From: Humidesulfovibrio mexicanus
Lineage (GTDB): Bacteria > Desulfobacterota > Desulfovibrionia > Desulfovibrionales > Desulfovibrionaceae
DNA length: 64,000 bases
NCBI RefSeq assembly: GCF_900188225.1
Contig: NZ_FZOC01000002.1
Location: forward strand, 124,001 to 188,000
Direction: 5' to 3'
Shown here: positions 16,348 through 23,740 of the stretch, in pieces
How the letters are laid out: every line of letters begins with the position of its first letter
How positions within the stretch are numbered: position 1 is the first letter of the stretch
Notes under the pieces: model-generated
What the model was told of the DNA's origin: nothing
Databases searched by the model: none
Seen by the model: only the letters and a program-made list of their open reading frames with translations
Program-made: the position numbers and the translations under genes

Positions 16348-16851
16348 GTGCGGCGTTTGCGCCTGCCCGCCCAGGAGGAGAGCCTCCCCATCTTTCGCCA
16401 GCTGGCGCTGGACGAAGCCACGCGCGCGGGGCTTGACCCGGCCGCCATGCAGCGGGTGGAGCTGGTGCTGGAGGAGGCGCTGGTGAACGTCATCCGCCAT
16501 GCCTACACGCCGGATGCGCCGGAGCCCCTGGCCGAACTGGCCTGTGGCGTGGACGAAGGCGGCGTGTTCCGGTTGCGGCTCACGGATTGGGGCGCGCCCT
16601 TCGATCCCGTGGCGTCGGCGGGCGCAGGTCCTGGCGCTTCTTTTCCCGGCGCGGAAGCCGGGCAGCCTGGGGAGCACGATCTGCACGCGCAGCTGGAGTC
16701 CAACCTGGGGGCCGACCTGGAACACCGCCTGCCCGGCGGCATGGGCCTGTTCCTCATCCTCACCATGAGTCATCCCGCCTATGCGCGCCAGGGCGATGCC
16801 AACGTGCTCACCCTGAGCTTCCCCCCGGAATCGGGCGGTTCCAAGGCCTGA
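16348..16851 (+). CDS. RsbW-like serine kinase / anti-sigma factor
   Basis: A 167-residue GHKL ATPase. The N box is VLEEALVNVIRHAY (near residues 34-47), the G1 box is LTDWGAPFDP and the G2 region is HRLPGGMGLFLI near 130, as in SpoIIAB/RsbW kinases. The expected role is phosphorylation of the upstream STAS protein and sequestration of an unidentified target. It starts at GTG 16348 after AGGAGCAGGA. Between the G1 and G2 boxes it carries a Gly/Pro/Ala-rich insertion. Its last 27 codons are duplicated downstream in the 212-bp tandem repeat, leaving the intact stop in the first copy. Confidence 0.9.
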   Translation: MRRLRLPAQEESLPIFRQLALDEATRAGLDPAAMQRVELVLEEALVNVIRHAYTPDAPEPLAELACGVDEGGVFRLRLTDWGAPFDPVASAGAGPGASFPGAEAGQPGEHDLHAQLESNLGADLEHRLPGGMGLFLILTMSHPAYARQGDANVLTLSFPPESGGSKA

Positions 16852-17192
16852 TTCCGGCCCCCCTGCCTGGCTGCATGGCCGTCCGGCGCCCTGCACGGCC
16901 CAGGGCGTCCCGCTGTCATGCCCTTTGGGGCCTCCCTGTGCGGGAGGCCCAAGAATGGCGCCAGTGTTCCACAACCGTGAGTCATCCCGCCTATGCGCGC
17001 CAGGGCGATGCCAACGTGCTCACCCTGAGCTTCACCTCGGAATCGGGCGGTTCCAAGGCCTGATTCCGGCCCCCCTGCCTGGCTGCATGGCCGTCCGGCG
17101 CCCTGCACGGCCCAGGGCGTCCCGCTGTCATGCCCTTTGGGGCCTCCCTGTGCGGGAGGCCCAAGAATGGCGCCAGTGTTCCACAACCGTGA
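16769..17192. repeat. Perfect-phase tandem duplication, 2 x 212 bp
   Basis: Copy one is 16769-16980 and copy two 16981-17192, directly adjacent. By eye they differ at only two nearby positions (CTTCCCCCC against CTTCACCTC, near 16823 and 17035). Each copy contains the last 27 codons and stop of the RsbW-like gene plus about 130 bases of 3' sequence including a GC-rich hairpin (GGGCCTCCC...GGGAGGCCC). The second copy has no start codon of its own, so it is probably non-coding debris, but the terminal hairpin is now present twice. Confidence 0.95.
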
Positions 17193-17217
17193 CGCGCGCG
17201 TTTCTTCGCAACGCCGC

Positions 17218-17247
17218 TTGCCCGGAAAAAGAAATGTGTGCTATGAC
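17218..17247 (+). promoter_or_regulatory. Possible promoter of the chemoreceptor gene
   Basis: TTGCCC (17218-17223) and TATGAC (17242-17247) with an 18-base spacer lie about 110 bases upstream of the chemoreceptor start. Together with the duplicated 3' sequence this fills the 506-base gap between 16851 and 17358; nothing else is recognisable there. Weak call from consensus only. Confidence 0.3.
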
Positions 17248-17357
17248 CTACGTACTTGGGTCCAAGGCCTAATGCGCAGTAAGTATTACGCCGATGAAAC
17301 TGGATATTTTCCCGGTCTACGCAATAGTGCGGCCCCGGCAATCCGTCAGGAGGATTC

Positions 17358-19469
17358 ATGATGCCACGCTCCATCAAGACCCGGCTCGTCCTGGGACTCG
17401 TCTCTGTTATCGCGATCATTCTCGCGGGGATTATGGTCATCGTGGCGTTCAGCTTCAGCAGCCAGTCACGGGAAGCCTTCCTGCGGGCGGCCAAGGGCGA
17501 GATGTCCCAGCTGGACTACGCCATCACGCTGTTTTTGGACGAAAGCATGAAGAACGCCGACATGCTGGCCAAAGCGCCTGCCATGCAGCAATTGGGCGAG
17601 GTGACCACCAACCACCTGTCCACCACGGAGAAGAGCAGCGCCAAGGTGGCCGAGGGAGACGCGGCCGGACGCAGGATCGTGGACTTCTTCGCCGCCGTGC
17701 AGGCGTCGCACCCGGCCTACGTGGAGGTGTTTCTGGGCAACGAGCGCGGCAGCTTCGTCAGTTCGCTGGAATCGTCCGCAATGCCTGCCGGGTACGACCC
17801 ACGCAAGCGGCCCTGGTACTCCGAGGCGAAGCCCGTTGTGGACAAGGCCACCCTTTCCAAGGCCTACATGTCCACCACAGGCGAGGCCGTGACCAGCGCA
17901 GCGCGCACCGTGCTCCGCAACGGGACCGTTGTCGGCGTGGTGGGCATCGACATTTCCCTCAAGAATCTTACCGAACTGGTCAAATCAGTGAAACTGGGCG
18001 AGTCCGGCTATGTGGCGCTGGTGCAGGACGACGGCGTGGTCCTGGCCGATCCGCGGCACGATGCCTTCAACTTCAAGAAGGTTGGGGAGATCGAGTCCAA
18101 GCACCTGGACGCGCTGTTCAAGATGGAGGCCGGGAGCCAGGAGTTCGAGATCGACGGGAAGAAGTATCTGGGCATCGTGTACACTTCGCCCAAGACCAAG
18201 TGGAAGCTCATGGGCTTCATGGAGCTTTCCGAAATCAACGCCCCGGTCAAGAGCACCCTTTATCTTCTCGGCTTTGTGGGCATCGTCAGCCTTGCCGTCA
18301 TGGCCCTGGCCATTTGGCTGGTGAGCAACAACTTCATCCTCAAGCCGCTTTCCGCCGTGTCCAGCTTTGTGGCGGGCATCGCCAAGGGCGTGTACGACCA
18401 CCGCATCGGCCACCAGCGCCAGGACGAGATCGGCGCCATTTACGATGCCCTCAACACCACCGCGGGCGTGCTTGAACAGAACATCAAGGACATTCAGGCC
18501 AAGACCCTGGAGGCGGAGGAAAAGGCCCGCGCCGCCGAACTGGCCAAGGCCGACGCCGATGAAGCCAGGCGCAACGCCGAGCACGCCAAGAGCGAGGGAA
18601 TGCTTGCCGCGGCGGGCAAGCTGGAGGCCATCGTGGGCATCGTGTCCTCGGCGTCCTCGCAGCTTTCCGCACAGATCGGCGAATCCAGCCGCGGGGCGGA
18701 GCGCCAGGCCATGCGCATCACCGAAACCGCCACCGCCATGGAGGAGATGAACGCCACCGTCCTTGAGGTGGCCAAGAACGCCGGGCAGGCGGCCGAGACC
18801 TCCGACGGCGCGCGCAAGAAGGCGCAAAGTGGCGCGGAGGTCGTGCACAAGGTCATGAGCGGCATGAGCGACGTGCAGCAGCAAACCGCCAAGCTCAAGG
18901 TCGACATGGGCACCCTTGGCAAACAGGCCGAGGACATTGGGCGCATCATGACCGTCATCACCGACATTGCCGACCAGACCAACCTGCTGGCGCTCAATGC
19001 CGCCATTGAGGCCGCGCGCGCGGGCGACGCCGGGCGCGGCTTCGCCGTGGTGGCCGACGAGGTGCGCAAGCTGGCGGAGAAGACCATGACCGCCACCAAG
19101 GAAGTGGGCGAGGCCATCAGCGCCATTCAGCACGGCACGCGTTCCAACGTGGAGGGCGTGGACAAGAGCGTGCACCTCATTACCGAAGCCACCACCCTGG
19201 CCGACCAGTCCGGAAAGGCCCTGCAGGAGATCGTCCACCTGGTCGACGCCGCCTCGGACCAGGTGCGCTCCATCGCCACCGCCAGCGAGGAACAGTCCGC
19301 CGCCAGCGAGGAGATCAGCCACTCCATCGAGCAGGTGAGCTCCATCGCCAACGAGACCTCACAGGCCATGGGCGAGGCGGCCAAGGCCGTGGAGGAGCTG
19401 GCGCGCCAGGCCCAGATCCTCAATTCGCTCATTGTCCAGCTGCGCGAGGAGGCCGGACAGGTCGCCTAA
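17358..19469 (+). CDS. Methyl-accepting chemotaxis protein with dCache sensor
   Basis: A 703-residue transmembrane chemoreceptor. Membrane segment 1 (about 8-30), double-Cache periplasmic domain (about 35-295, including the motif DPRKRPWYSEA typical of amino-acid or organic-acid sensing dCache_1 domains), membrane segment 2 (about 300-322), HAMP (about 323-375), coiled coil, and the signalling hairpin tip [18 protein letters not shown] near residues 538-555. It talks to CheA/CheW encoded elsewhere. Two in-frame ATGs (17358, 17361) follow CAGGAGGAT; the first is used. A terminator follows at 19489. Confidence 0.95.
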   Translation: MMPRSIKTRLVLGLVSVIAIILAGIMVIVAFSFSSQSREAFLRAAKGEMSQLDYAITLFLDESMKNADMLAKAPAMQQLGEVTTNHLSTTEKSSAKVAEGDAAGRRIVDFFAAVQASHPAYVEVFLGNERGSFVSSLESSAMPAGYDPRKRPWYSEAKPVVDKATLSKAYMSTTGEAVTSAARTVLRNGTVVGVVGIDISLKNLTELVKSVKLGESGYVALVQDDGVVLADPRHDAFNFKKVGEIESKHLDALFKMEAGSQEFEIDGKKYLGIVYTSPKTKWKLMGFMELSEINAPVKSTLYLLGFVGIVSLAVMALAIWLVSNNFILKPLSAVSSFVAGIAKGVYDHRIGHQRQDEIGAIYDALNTTAGVLEQNIKDIQAKTLEAEEKARAAELAKADADEARRNAEHAKSEGMLAAAGKLEAIVGIVSSASSQLSAQIGESSRGAERQAMRITETATAMEEMNATVLEVAKNAGQAAETSDGARKKAQSGAEVVHKVMSGMSDVQQQTAKLKVDMGTLGKQAEDIGRIMTVITDIADQTNLLALNAAIEAARAGDAGRGFAVVADEVRKLAEKTMTATKEVGEAISAIQHGTRSNVEGVDKSVHLITEATTLADQSGKALQEIVHLVDAASDQVRSIATASEEQSAASEEISHSIEQVSSIANETSQAMGEAAKAVEELARQAQILNSLIVQLREEAGQVA

Positions 19470-19488
19470 CCGCGACTGCGCATGTCCA

Positions 19489-19522
19489 GGGCGGCCTCTC
19501 CTCCGGGGGGGCCGCCCTTTTT
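19489..19522 (+). terminator. Rho-independent terminator
   Basis: GGGCGGCC (19489-19496) pairs with GGCCGCCC (19510-19517), followed by five Ts; it closes the chemoreceptor transcript. Confidence 0.85.
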
Positions 19523-19615
19523 GCGCCCGGCGGACGGCTTGCGCGCCGCGGACCTTTGGGCTAAAATCATACCGTTCATGTTCCTTCCACCGCCCACCGC
19601 CGGAGCTCTTCATCC

Positions 19616-20269
19616 ATGAAAGACATCGCCAAGTTCCTCTCGGGGTTCAAGAAGTTTCAGCGCACCTATTTCTGCGGCGACAGCGAGCTGTTCAAGGACT
19701 TGAGCCATGCCCAGAATCCCAAGGTGCTGGTCATCGCCTGCTCGGACTCCAGGGTCGATCCGGCTTTGCTGACCGGCTGCGAGCCCGGCGACATGTTCGT
19801 CGTGCGCAACGTGGCCAACCTGGTGCCCCCGTACGAGACGTCGCCCGGCCGACACGGCGTGAGCGCCGCCCTGGAGTACGCGGTGAAGGTGCTGGAGGTG
19901 GAGCACGTCATCGTGCTTGGACATTCGTGCTGCGGCGGCATCCACGCCCTCATGTCCCCCCGGAAGGAGGAGCTCGGCGAATTCATCGCGCCGTGGGTCA
20001 AGATCGCCGAACCGGCTCTGCTTGAGGTGGGCGAGAAGCTTTCGGAGAAGGACGAGCCTTTGCGCCAACGCGCCTGCGAACAGGCGGCGGTGCTGGTGTC
20101 TTTGGAGAACCTGCTCACCTTCCCCTGGCTGTGGGAGCGGGTGATGCAGGAGCGCGTGTACCTGCACGGCTGGTATTTCGACATGCAGAAGGGCGAGCTG
20201 TTGAGCTACCTGCCGGAGACCGGCTCCTTCGAGCCGCTGGTCGCCCGGTGCGTGGCCGCTCCCAAATAG
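19616..20269 (+). CDS. can: Beta-class carbonic anhydrase
   Basis: A 217-residue cytoplasmic zinc enzyme interconverting CO2 and bicarbonate. The zinc ligands are C42, H103 and C106, with the catalytic Asp-Arg pair D44/R46 in ACSDSR; the HSCCGG motif at 103-108 is canonical. Full length for the family, no signal peptide. It stands alone between two terminators. In a sulfate reducer it would serve bicarbonate supply and CO2/formate metabolism. The gene symbol follows the E. coli paralogue; orthology is not tested. Confidence 0.95.
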   Translation: MKDIAKFLSGFKKFQRTYFCGDSELFKDLSHAQNPKVLVIACSDSRVDPALLTGCEPGDMFVVRNVANLVPPYETSPGRHGVSAALEYAVKVLEVEHVIVLGHSCCGGIHALMSPRKEELGEFIAPWVKIAEPALLEVGEKLSEKDEPLRQRACEQAAVLVSLENLLTFPWLWERVMQERVYLHGWYFDMQKGELLSYLPETGSFEPLVARCVAAPK

Positions 20270-20293
20270 CCGACGGGCTGGCGAGCCAACGGA

Positions 20294-20328
20294 AAACGGC
20301 CGGGTGCGACGTGCCCCCGGCCGTTTTT
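20294..20328. terminator. Terminator between convergent genes
   Basis: AACGGCCGGG (from 20295) pairs with CCCGGCCGTT (to 20324), with a T run on the plus strand. It closes the carbonic anhydrase gene and may also serve the convergent YkgJ gene. Confidence 0.85.
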
Positions 20329-20344
20329 GGTTCTTTGCTTTGGC

Positions 20345-20950
20345 TCAGCGCTTGATTTTTGGCGGCCCCATGAGCAGCATTTCGGCGATGGTCAGGTTGA
20401 CGCGCGGGTGCCGCGACATGCCCCCCTGCCCGAGCAGGTCCATTTCCAGCCGGGCCAGTTCCGAGAGCAGCGGCGTGCGGTCCAGCAGGGCTGGCGGGCA
20501 GGTCTTGGCACGCTGCTGGGCGCGGTCGCAACCGGGGAAGGCTGCGGTCTCGCCGCCGGGCTTGTGCAGCACGTTGGGCACGCCGTGCAGGCGGCAGACC
20601 ATGGGCCTATGGGCATAGATGCCGCAAACGAGCCCGCCGTCCCGCTGCTCGCTGGCCGGGCAGGGCACGCGGGGCCGTGTGCCGGGCAGGGCGTTCTGGT
20701 GGATGCGCACGTAGGTTTCCGCCTGGGCCAGCATGTCCTGGCGCCGGTCCTCCGGCAGGGCGGCGAAGCCCTCCCAAAGGACCATCCATTCCGCATAGGT
20801 GTGGTGGCGGAAGAGCGTTTCGCAGCAGCTGTCCGTGCAGCCGTCGCAGGAAAGACCAATGGCCTTGGCCGATGCGTCGTAGGCCTGGTCCATGCGCGCG
20901 TACAGGTCGCGCAGGCGCTTCAACACCGGATGCTTGGCGTTTTTCTTCAT
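20345..20950 (-). CDS. YkgJ-family cysteine cluster protein
   Basis: A 201-residue soluble protein of the YkgJ/CxxCxxCC (UPF0153) family, thought to bind zinc or Fe-S; the molecular role is not established. Metal-ligand candidates are CDGCTDSCC near the N-terminus and later cysteines in VPCP, LVCGIY, MVCRLHG and GCD, all conserved-looking. ATG 20950 overlaps the TGA of the upstream kinase gene (ATGA), so it is the last gene of the TetR-PyrR-kinase-YkgJ operon. The longer in-frame start would run into the kinase gene and lacks a Shine-Dalgarno. Confidence 0.85.
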   Translation of the reverse strand: MKKNAKHPVLKRLRDLYARMDQAYDASAKAIGLSCDGCTDSCCETLFRHHTYAEWMVLWEGFAALPEDRRQDMLAQAETYVRIHQNALPGTRPRVPCPASEQRDGGLVCGIYAHRPMVCRLHGVPNVLHKPGGETAAFPGCDRAQQRAKTCPPALLDRTPLLSELARLEMDLLGQGGMSRHPRVNLTIAEMLLMGPPKIKR

Positions 20951-21510
20951 CCCTTGGGTTCCGTTTTGTCGGCGGCGAGCCACTCGTACAGCCGCTCCAG
21001 GCTGTGGTGCTGGTCGCCCGCATCGGTGCTGACGGTGAAGTCTGCCGCTGCGACATAGAGTGGCTGGCGTTCGTGGTAGAGGTCTTCGCGGGTGCGGCCG
21101 GGGGCGATGGCCAGGCCCCGGTTGCCGCCATCGCCCACGCGCTTCAAGAAGCTTTCCAGGCTGATGTCCAGGTGCACGACCGGACCGAGCAGGCTGAGGC
21201 GTTCCATGGCCTGGCGCCCGTAGACCACGCTGCCCCCGGTGGAGATGACGGCCCTGCGCACGTTGAGCATGGAAACCAGCGTGTTCTCGGCCTTGAGAAA
21301 GGCCTCCAGGCCCAGGCCGTCCAGCAGGTCTTGCAGGGGCAGGCCGTAGAAGGATTCGATGAGCCGGTCAGTGTCCACGTGCGCCCAGCCCAGGCGGTCG
21401 GCCAGCAGGCGGCCAAGGGTGCTTTTGCCCGCCCCGGCCATGCCGATGAGGCTGATGGCTCCCTGGGGCCACAGGCGGGGCAAGGGCGCGGACGAGGCTT
21501 CTGCGTTCAT
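20947..21510 (-). CDS. Shikimate-kinase-family protein (possibly homoserine kinase)
   Basis: A 187-residue P-loop kinase: Walker A is GMAGAGKST (residues 23-31), the shikimate-type DTD motif is at HVDTDRLIE, and the TGGSVV segment follows near residue 91. This is the shikimate kinase fold. The glycine-rich TGGG of classical AroK reads TGGS here, and no aro genes are near. From memory, some Desulfovibrio shikimate-kinase-like proteins have been assigned as homoserine kinases, so the substrate is left open. Start 21510 was chosen as the ATG directly before the family N-terminus; the longer ORF would overlap pyrR. Confidence 0.75.
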   Translation of the reverse strand: MNAEASSAPLPRLWPQGAISLIGMAGAGKSTLGRLLADRLGWAHVDTDRLIESFYGLPLQDLLDGLGLEAFLKAENTLVSMLNVRRAVISTGGSVVYGRQAMERLSLLGPVVHLDISLESFLKRVGDGGNRGLAIAPGRTREDLYHERQPLYVAAADFTVSTDAGDQHHSLERLYEWLAADKTEPKG

Positions 21511-21532
21511 GCGGGGGGCGGCTCCGGCGGGC

Positions 21533-22078
21533 TCAGGCGGCGGCCTTGGGCCGCAGGAGCACCTTGTCCTGCTCGTCGCGTTCGGCCACCAGCACATCCA
21601 CGCGCTCGGCGGCCGAGGTGTTCACGCGTTTGCCCACGTAGTCGGCCTGGATGGGCAGTTCGCGGTGCCCGCGGTCGATGAGCACCAGCAGCTCCACCCG
21701 GCGGGGGCGGCCGAAATCGAGGATGGCCTCCAGCGCGGCGCGGGTGGTGCGGCCGGAATAGAGCACGTCGTCCACCAGGATGACGCTTGCGCCCTCGATG
21801 GCGGCCGGTATCTCCGTGTGGCTGATGGCCGGGGCTATGCCCAGGCTGCTCCAGTCGTCGCGGTAGAGGTTGATGTCGAGCTGGCCCAGCACCACGGGAG
21901 CGGGCAGGCGGGCGTCGAGCAGCTGCTTGAGCCTGCGGGCCAGATCCACCCCGCGGCGTTGGATGCCCACCAGCACGAGCGGACCTCCCTCCCCGCGGCG
22001 TTCGATGACCTCGGACGCCAAGCGTTCCAGGGTGCGGGCCATTTCCTTGGCGGTCAGGATGGTGCGGGCTTCGCTCAT
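21533..22078 (-). CDS. pyrR: PyrR bifunctional regulator / uracil phosphoribosyltransferase
   Basis: A 181-residue PyrR-type phosphoribosyltransferase. The PRPP loop VDDVLYSGRTTRAA is at about 100-113, and the Arg/Lys-rich N-terminal GIQRRGVDLARRL helix is typical of PyrR. In Gram-positives PyrR binds pyr mRNA and controls attenuation; outside them it may act mainly as a weak uracil phosphoribosyltransferase. A dedicated Upp is encoded at 61407, so catalysis is probably not its main job. Its start overlaps the end of a TetR gene by four bases. Confidence 0.9.
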   Translation of the reverse strand: MSEARTILTAKEMARTLERLASEVIERRGEGGPLVLVGIQRRGVDLARRLKQLLDARLPAPVVLGQLDINLYRDDWSSLGIAPAISHTEIPAAIEGASVILVDDVLYSGRTTRAALEAILDFGRPRRVELLVLIDRGHRELPIQADYVGKRVNTSAAERVDVLVAERDEQDKVLLRPKAAA

Positions 22079-22650
22079 GGCTTGGTCTCCGGGGCGATGA
22101 CCAGGCTTCTGCGGCAGAATTCCACGGCCTCGCTGGAAAAGTCAGCTATATCAGGCCAGTATAGCTTGATGCGCATGAGCCCGAAGAACATGTTGGCGAT
22201 GATCATGCCCGTGTGGTCCAAGGGAACGTCGCGAATGGTTCCGTTCTTGATGCCGCGGGCCAGAAAGTCCTCGAAGAGGCTGCGCATCCGCTCGATGAAG
22301 CGGCCCATGGAGCGCTTGGTGAGCTCCAGGATGCTGTAGGTGCCGAGCACGATCTTGATGTCCGCCGCGTTGGCCTCCAGAAAAGCGAAGTGGCTGCCCA
22401 GCAAGTCATCCAGGGTCAGCGTGTCCTTTTCCATGCGGCCACGGCATTGCTCGGCCAGGGTCTGGTACTTCTGGTCAAAGGTGTCCAGAATGTGCTGGAG
22501 GATGTCCTCCTTGCTCTCGAAATGGCGGTATATGGTGCCTTCGGAGATGTCGGCGCGGCGCGCAAGATTGGCCGTGGTCATCTTGTGGAAGCCGACCTCG
22601 GAGATCATGTCTTTGGCGGTGGCGAGGATCAGGTCCTTGGTGCTCATCAT
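22075..22650 (-). CDS. TetR-family transcriptional regulator
   Basis: A 191-residue repressor-type protein: N-terminal HTH (about 5-50; GFHKMTTANLARRADISEGTIYRHF in outline) and a helical ligand-binding domain. First gene of an operon with pyrR, the shikimate-kinase-like gene and ykgJ, and divergent from the HesB-like selenoprotein gene 181 bases away, which makes that gene a natural candidate target. ATG 22650 (MMST...) follows GAGGCAG; ATG 22647 is equally possible. Ligand unknown. Confidence 0.88.
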   Translation of the reverse strand: MMSTKDLILATAKDMISEVGFHKMTTANLARRADISEGTIYRHFESKEDILQHILDTFDQKYQTLAEQCRGRMEKDTLTLDDLLGSHFAFLEANAADIKIVLGTYSILELTKRSMGRFIERMRSLFEDFLARGIKNGTIRDVPLDHTGMIIANMFFGLMRIKLYWPDIADFSSEAVEFCRRSLVIAPETKP

Positions 22651-22768
22651 CTGCCTCGGTAAGGCTCGGGAACGTGGGAGGAACAGGGCGGACAACGCAT
22701 CCGGCCGCATCCCGCCATTTAGCCCAGACTCCCCCCTGGGTCAACGCCGGAAGCGGGCCCTCGCTCAA

Positions 22769-22797
22769 TTGACAAATGCGGGGGCCGTCATTATCTA
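22769..22797 (+). promoter_or_regulatory. Possible promoter of the selenoprotein gene
   Basis: A perfect -35 hexamer TTGACA (22769-22774) and a weak -10 TATCTA (22792-22797) with a 17-base spacer, about 35 bases before the start codon and in the divergent TetR/selenoprotein intergenic region. Confidence 0.45.
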
Positions 22798-22831
22798 TCC
22801 ACTTCCCCACCAACGCTCCAAGGAGGCAGAG

Positions 22832-23173
22832 ATGGTTGAACTGACCGATTCCGCGAAGGCCCAGCTGGATGGGTACTTTGCGGACAAGGAGAAATCCCCG
22901 ATCAGGGTGTTCCTGGCAAGCGGGGGTTGAAGCGGCCCGAGGCTGTCGCTGGCTCTGGATGAGCCGCGTGAGAACGACGACACCTATGACGTGCAGGGGT
23001 ACAGCTTCATTGTGGAGCGTGCCCTGGGCGAACAGACCGGAGCCATCCGCATCGACATGACCCAGTACGGGTTCACTGTCGACTCCGAGAACCCCATGGG
23101 GGGAGGAGGATGCGGATCAAGCTGCGGTTCCGGCGGTTGCGGTTCCGGGGATTCCGGAAGCTGTTCCTGCTAG
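22832..23173 (+). CDS. HesB/IscA-like selenoprotein (Sec33, TGA at 22928-22930)
   Basis: A 113-residue protein read through an in-frame TGA at codon 33. Before the TGA: MVELTDSAKAQLDGYFADKE...; after it the same frame continues SGPRLSLALDE to a TAG at 23171. The whole length aligns with the gene at 23327, where the TGA position is Cys (GGSCCGPK). This substitution, plus continued homology on both sides, is the classic sign of selenocysteine; HesB-like selenoproteins are a known bacterial family. The role is probably in Fe-S or redox chemistry. The C-terminus is a Gly/Ser/Cys-rich tail with six Cys. AAGGAGGCAGAG precedes the start. It requires SelA/B/C/D elsewhere. Confidence 0.9.
22951..22965 (+). 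promoter_or_regulatory. Candidate SECIS hairpin downstream of the TGA
   Basis: GGCTC (22951-22955), loop TGGAT, GAGCC (22961-22965): a 5-bp stem whose loop begins about 25 nt after the TGA, within the usual distance for bacterial SECIS apical loops. Bacterial SECIS elements are hard to verify by eye; folding and SelB binding were not tested. Confidence 0.4.
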
Positions 23174-23197
23174 CCCGCAAAGTCACGTATCAGCATA

Positions 23198-23233
23198 GGG
23201 CGGCGTTCCGCGAGGGACGCCGCCCGTTTTTTT
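23198..23233 (+). terminator. Rho-independent terminator after the selenoprotein gene
   Basis: A 12-bp stem (23198-23209 with 23214-23225) with loop GCGA and seven Ts after one G. It separates the two HesB-like paralogues into distinct transcription units. Confidence 0.92.
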
Positions 23234-23326
23234 GGGGCGGCGGATCGCAACAGGCACGGGTGGTTCAGGCATTGAAGCCAAGACTCACCACCGCGTCCCC
23301 CACCAGGACGCAAAAGGAGATCCCCC

Positions 23327-23659
23327 ATGATTACGTTGAGCGACGCCGCCAAAGCGCAGTTGGACAACTACTTCGCGGACAAGGAGAAGTCCGCCGTCCG
23401 CATCTTTGTGGGCGGCAGCTGCTGTGGTCCGAAGCTTTCCCTGGCCTTGGACGAGGCCCGCGAAGGCGATGAGGTGGTGGAGACGGGAGGCTTCACCCTG
23501 CTTGCGGAAAAGTCCCTGCTGGCCGTCTCCGGCGCCATCTCCATCGACATGACCGAGTACGGGTTCAGCGTCGAGTCCGAGATTCCCCTCGAAGGGGGAA
23601 GCTGTGGTTCAGGGAGCTGCGGCTCCAGCGGGTGTGGCTCCGGCGGCTGCGGCTGCTAG
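23327..23659 (+). CDS. HesB/IscA-like protein, Cys paralogue
   Basis: A 110-residue paralogue of the selenoprotein 154 bases upstream, with C33 where the other has Sec and an extra neighbouring C32 (GGSCCGPK). It shares the N-terminus (AKAQLD.YFADKEKS), the middle segment AISIDMTEYGFSVESE and a Cys/Gly/Ser-rich tail (GSCGSGSCGSSGCGSGG) whose regular C-G-S pattern suggests metal storage or delivery. Canonical IscA has three conserved Cys in a different arrangement, so this is a divergent HesB-like protein. AAAAGGAGA precedes the ATG. Closed by a large terminator. Confidence 0.85.
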   Translation: MITLSDAAKAQLDNYFADKEKSAVRIFVGGSCCGPKLSLALDEAREGDEVVETGGFTLLAEKSLLAVSGAISIDMTEYGFSVESEIPLEGGSCGSGSCGSSGCGSGGCGC

Positions 23660-23677
23660 CCCCTGGTCCAGGCAAAG

Positions 23678-23720
23678 AACAAGGCGGCTTCTCCCTGTTT
23701 GGGGAGAGGCCGCCTTGTTT
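23678..23720. terminator. Bidirectional terminator
   Basis: A long inverted repeat (AACAAGGCGGC... at 23678 with ...GCCGCCTTGTT to 23719), with a T run on the plus strand and A-rich flanks on the other side. It sits between the convergent HesB-like and RidA genes. Confidence 0.85.
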
Positions 23721-23740
23721 CGTGTCGCGCCGTGCGCGGG

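Noticed and set aside
16981-17192. Second copy of the duplication as a separate gene
   Set aside because: It has a stop but no start with a ribosome site; it encodes only the last 27 residues of the RsbW-like protein.
17261-17272. A third partial repeat copy (TCCAAGGCCTAA)
   Set aside because: Only about a dozen bases match, with no flanking similarity; chance is likely.
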